Under the pieces are notes generated by a model. The model worked only from the letters and a program-made list of their open reading frames with translations, made no database searches and was not told the DNA's origin. Shown in pieces: positions 62,735 through 64,000 of a stretch of DNA of 64,000 nt. A program made the position numbers and the translations under genes. Each line of letters starts with the position of its first letter. The first letter of the stretch is position 1. Origin of the DNA: Streptomyces asoensis (lineage in GTDB: Bacteria; Actinomycetota; Actinomycetes; Streptomycetales; Streptomycetaceae). Location of the stretch: positions 7,502,001-7,566,000 of the forward strand of contig NZ_CP049838.1 in NCBI RefSeq assembly GCF_013085465.1, in the 5' to 3' direction.

Positions 62735-63645
62735 GCCTCCTGACGTCCCGTGCTCCGCGTCCTCGCACCTCCGTGAACCAGCCGACGCGTGGCTACCGCG
62801 TCTTCCAGGGCGTCAACGGCGTGATCCTCACCCTTGTCGTGCTGGTGACCCTCTATCCCTTCGTCAACATCATCGCCCGGTCGTTCAGCGGTGAACGCCA
62901 GATCCGCGCCGGTGAGGTGACCCTGTGGCCCGAGGGGTTCAACCTCACCACGTACAGAATCGTTTTCCAGGACTCGATGTTCTGGCGCAACTACGGAAAC
63001 ACCGTGCTCTACACGGTTGTCTCCACCGTCGTCGCCATGGTTCTGACGACCTGTTACGCCTATGTCCTGTCGAAGAGGAATCTCAAGGGGCGGGGCGTTC
63101 TCGTCGGAGTCGCCGTCTTCACCATGTTCTTCACCGGCGGGCTGATCCCGAACTACGTCCTGGTCACCAGCCTCGGCCTGAAGAACTCCGTCTGGGCGAT
63201 CGCGCTGCCCAACGCGATCAGCGTCTTCAACCTGCTGGTGATGAAGGCATTCTTCGAGAGCCTGCCGACCGAACTGGAGGAGGCCGCGGAGATCGACGGT
63301 CTGAGCACCTACGGCATTCTGCTCAGGGTCGTGCTGCCGCTGTCCAAGGCGGTCATCGCGACGATGCTGCTCTTCTACTCGGTGTCCTTCTGGAACTCCT
63401 GGTTCTCCGCATACCTCTACATGGACCGGACCGAACTCATGCCGGCCACCGTCTATCTGCGCAACCTCATCTCAGGCGCCACCACGGGAGGCAACGCGGG
63501 CGCCGGTACGGAGCAGCTCAGTCAGGTGGGGGCCAACATCCAGGCGGTCACGATCGTGCTGACATCGCTGCCCATCCTCTGTGTCTACCCGTTCGTCCAG
63601 CGCTATTTCGTCTCGGGCGTGATGCTCGGCGCGGTCAAGGGCTGA
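62728..63645 (+). CDS. carbohydrate ABC transporter permease, YtcP type
   Basis: The 305-residue partner permease starts at GTG 62728 or a few codons later (GTG 62731), overlapping the LplB-type gene. It has six transmembrane helices, the first near 35-55 (GVILTLVVLVTLYPFVNIIARSF). The EAA loop is ELEEAAEIDGLSTYGILLRVVLPLSKAVIATMLLFY (about 180-215). The extracytoplasmic insert YMDRTELMPATVYLRNLISGATTGG is typical of the group. Confidence 0.92.
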   Translation: MVSLLTSRAPRPRTSVNQPTRGYRVFQGVNGVILTLVVLVTLYPFVNIIARSFSGERQIRAGEVTLWPEGFNLTTYRIVFQDSMFWRNYGNTVLYTVVSTVVAMVLTTCYAYVLSKRNLKGRGVLVGVAVFTMFFTGGLIPNYVLVTSLGLKNSVWAIALPNAISVFNLLVMKAFFESLPTELEEAAEIDGLSTYGILLRVVLPLSKAVIATMLLFYSVSFWNSWFSAYLYMDRTELMPATVYLRNLISGATTGGNAGAGTEQLSQVGANIQAVTIVLTSLPILCVYPFVQRYFVSGVMLGAVKG

Positions 63646-63678
63646 GAGCCGTCCCTCTTACGGAACAAGGGAGTATCC

Positions 63679-64000
63679 GTGAAGAACGCCGGTCAGCTGT
63701 CCCGACGTCAGATCCTCACCGCCGCAGGCTTCATCGGCCTCGCCACCCTCACCGGGTGCGGCAGCGGCGACGACGGAGGGGACTCCAAGGACCTCTCCAA
63801 GAAACAGAACGGTGCGATGAAGGAGTACCGCGCGGGCCAGCAGTTCAAGGCGTCGAAGCCGCTTTCCTTCTCGGTCCTGCACAACAACAACCCGGTCTAC
63901 CCGTTGAAGGACAGCTGGCTGTTCTGGAAGGAACTCACCAAGCGCACCGGTATCACGCTGAAACCCGTTGCCGTCCCGCTGAGCGATTACGAGAAGAAGC
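63679..64000 (+). CDS. sugar-binding lipoprotein of the ABC transporter (5' part only)
   Basis: GTG 63679 follows AAGGGAG by 6 nt. A twin-arginine-like signal (QLSRRQILTAAGFIGLATL) ends in lipobox LTGC (Cys about 28), followed by a Gly/Asp-rich linker. The mature start (KPLSFSVLHNNNPVYP, DSWLFWKELTKRTGITLKPV) matches extracellular solute-binding proteins of the LplA type. The gene is cut by the window edge after about 107 codons. It completes the three-gene importer that probably delivers acetylated xylo-oligosaccharides to the divergent esterase. Confidence 0.9.
   Translation, partial: MKNAGQLSRRQILTAAGFIGLATLTGCGSGDDGGDSKDLSKKQNGAMKEYRAGQQFKASKPLSFSVLHNNNPVYPLKDSWLFWKELTKRTGITLKPVAVPLSDYEKK

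Overview
The window looks like a chromosomal segment of a Streptomyces. Base composition is very GC rich over most of its length. GTG starts and ATGA/GTGA stop-start overlaps are common, and several families largely confined to streptomycetes occur (DUF6099, DUF5999, DUF6299 and DUF4236 proteins, an HTH-MurA fusion). Regulatory sites of streptomycete type are present: a perfect CebR box before a cellulose-type LPMO and an iron box before aconitase. All functional calls come from reading the sequence and from knowledge of the families; no database search was run.

Layout. 0.2-3.3 kb: small conserved proteins, an F420-dependent LLM oxidoreductase and a lipoprotein, followed by a 33-bp x 8 minisatellite. 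3.9-8.5 kb: the RNA-repair pair hen1-pnkp plus a coupled unknown gene; the pnkp ligase domain carries an in-frame insertion that resembles a dispersed Streptomyces repeat. 8.6-13.3 kb: an SPFH protein coupled to a NAD-kinase-like protein, then arginine deiminase and ornithine carbamoyltransferase with a candidate ARG box between them. 13.4-22.0 kb: an RsbW-like ATPase and an aromatic-acid CoA catabolic cluster (enoyl-CoA hydratase, bifunctional flavin monooxygenase/OYE reductase of the 2-aminobenzoyl-CoA or salicylyl-CoA type, CoA ligase, PaaX regulator, acyl-CoA dehydrogenase, RidA). A shared 12-mer lies before the hydratase and ligase genes. 22.2-28.3 kb: small proteins, a molybdate modABC operon, two HTH-Mop paralogues, a stand-alone molybdopterin domain and two gene remnants. 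28.6-33.0 kb: a secreted ricin-type lectin divergent from a 1,268-residue HTH-nSTAND-WD40 protein.

33.1-47.2 kb is an accessory region of visibly lower GC, full of broken genes: a frameshifted ISAs1 transposase, an ISAs1 internal-deletion derivative, an IS110 remnant, a tyrosine-recombinase tail, and truncated StrR-like, Nudix, nucleotide-sugar dehydrogenase, DUF317 and serine dehydratase genes. Apparently intact units survive among them. These are a 35-residue ORF coupled to a FemAB/GNAT-like gene, an XRE-type regulator divergent from a 43-residue membrane peptide with a duplicated operator, and a CoiA-like and an AlpA/MerR-like gene, the latter with a large palindromic operator. An HxlR-like regulator is put out of frame by an exact 26-bp tandem duplication.

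47.2-64.0 kb returns to core-like sequence: HTH-MurA, DUF4236, a methyltransferase/TetR pair sharing a four-half-site operator, a CYTH protein, aconitase acnA with a palindrome and an iron box, a two-component system, a Tat-exported DUF3500 protein, an AA10-CBM2 LPMO behind a CebR box, and a CE7 acetylxylan esterase divergent from an LplB/YtcP-type sugar ABC transporter. The transporter promoter carries the inverted form of the classical xylanase motif. The right end is therefore probably a plant-polysaccharide (cellulose/xylan) locus. The last gene, the solute-binding lipoprotein, runs off the window.
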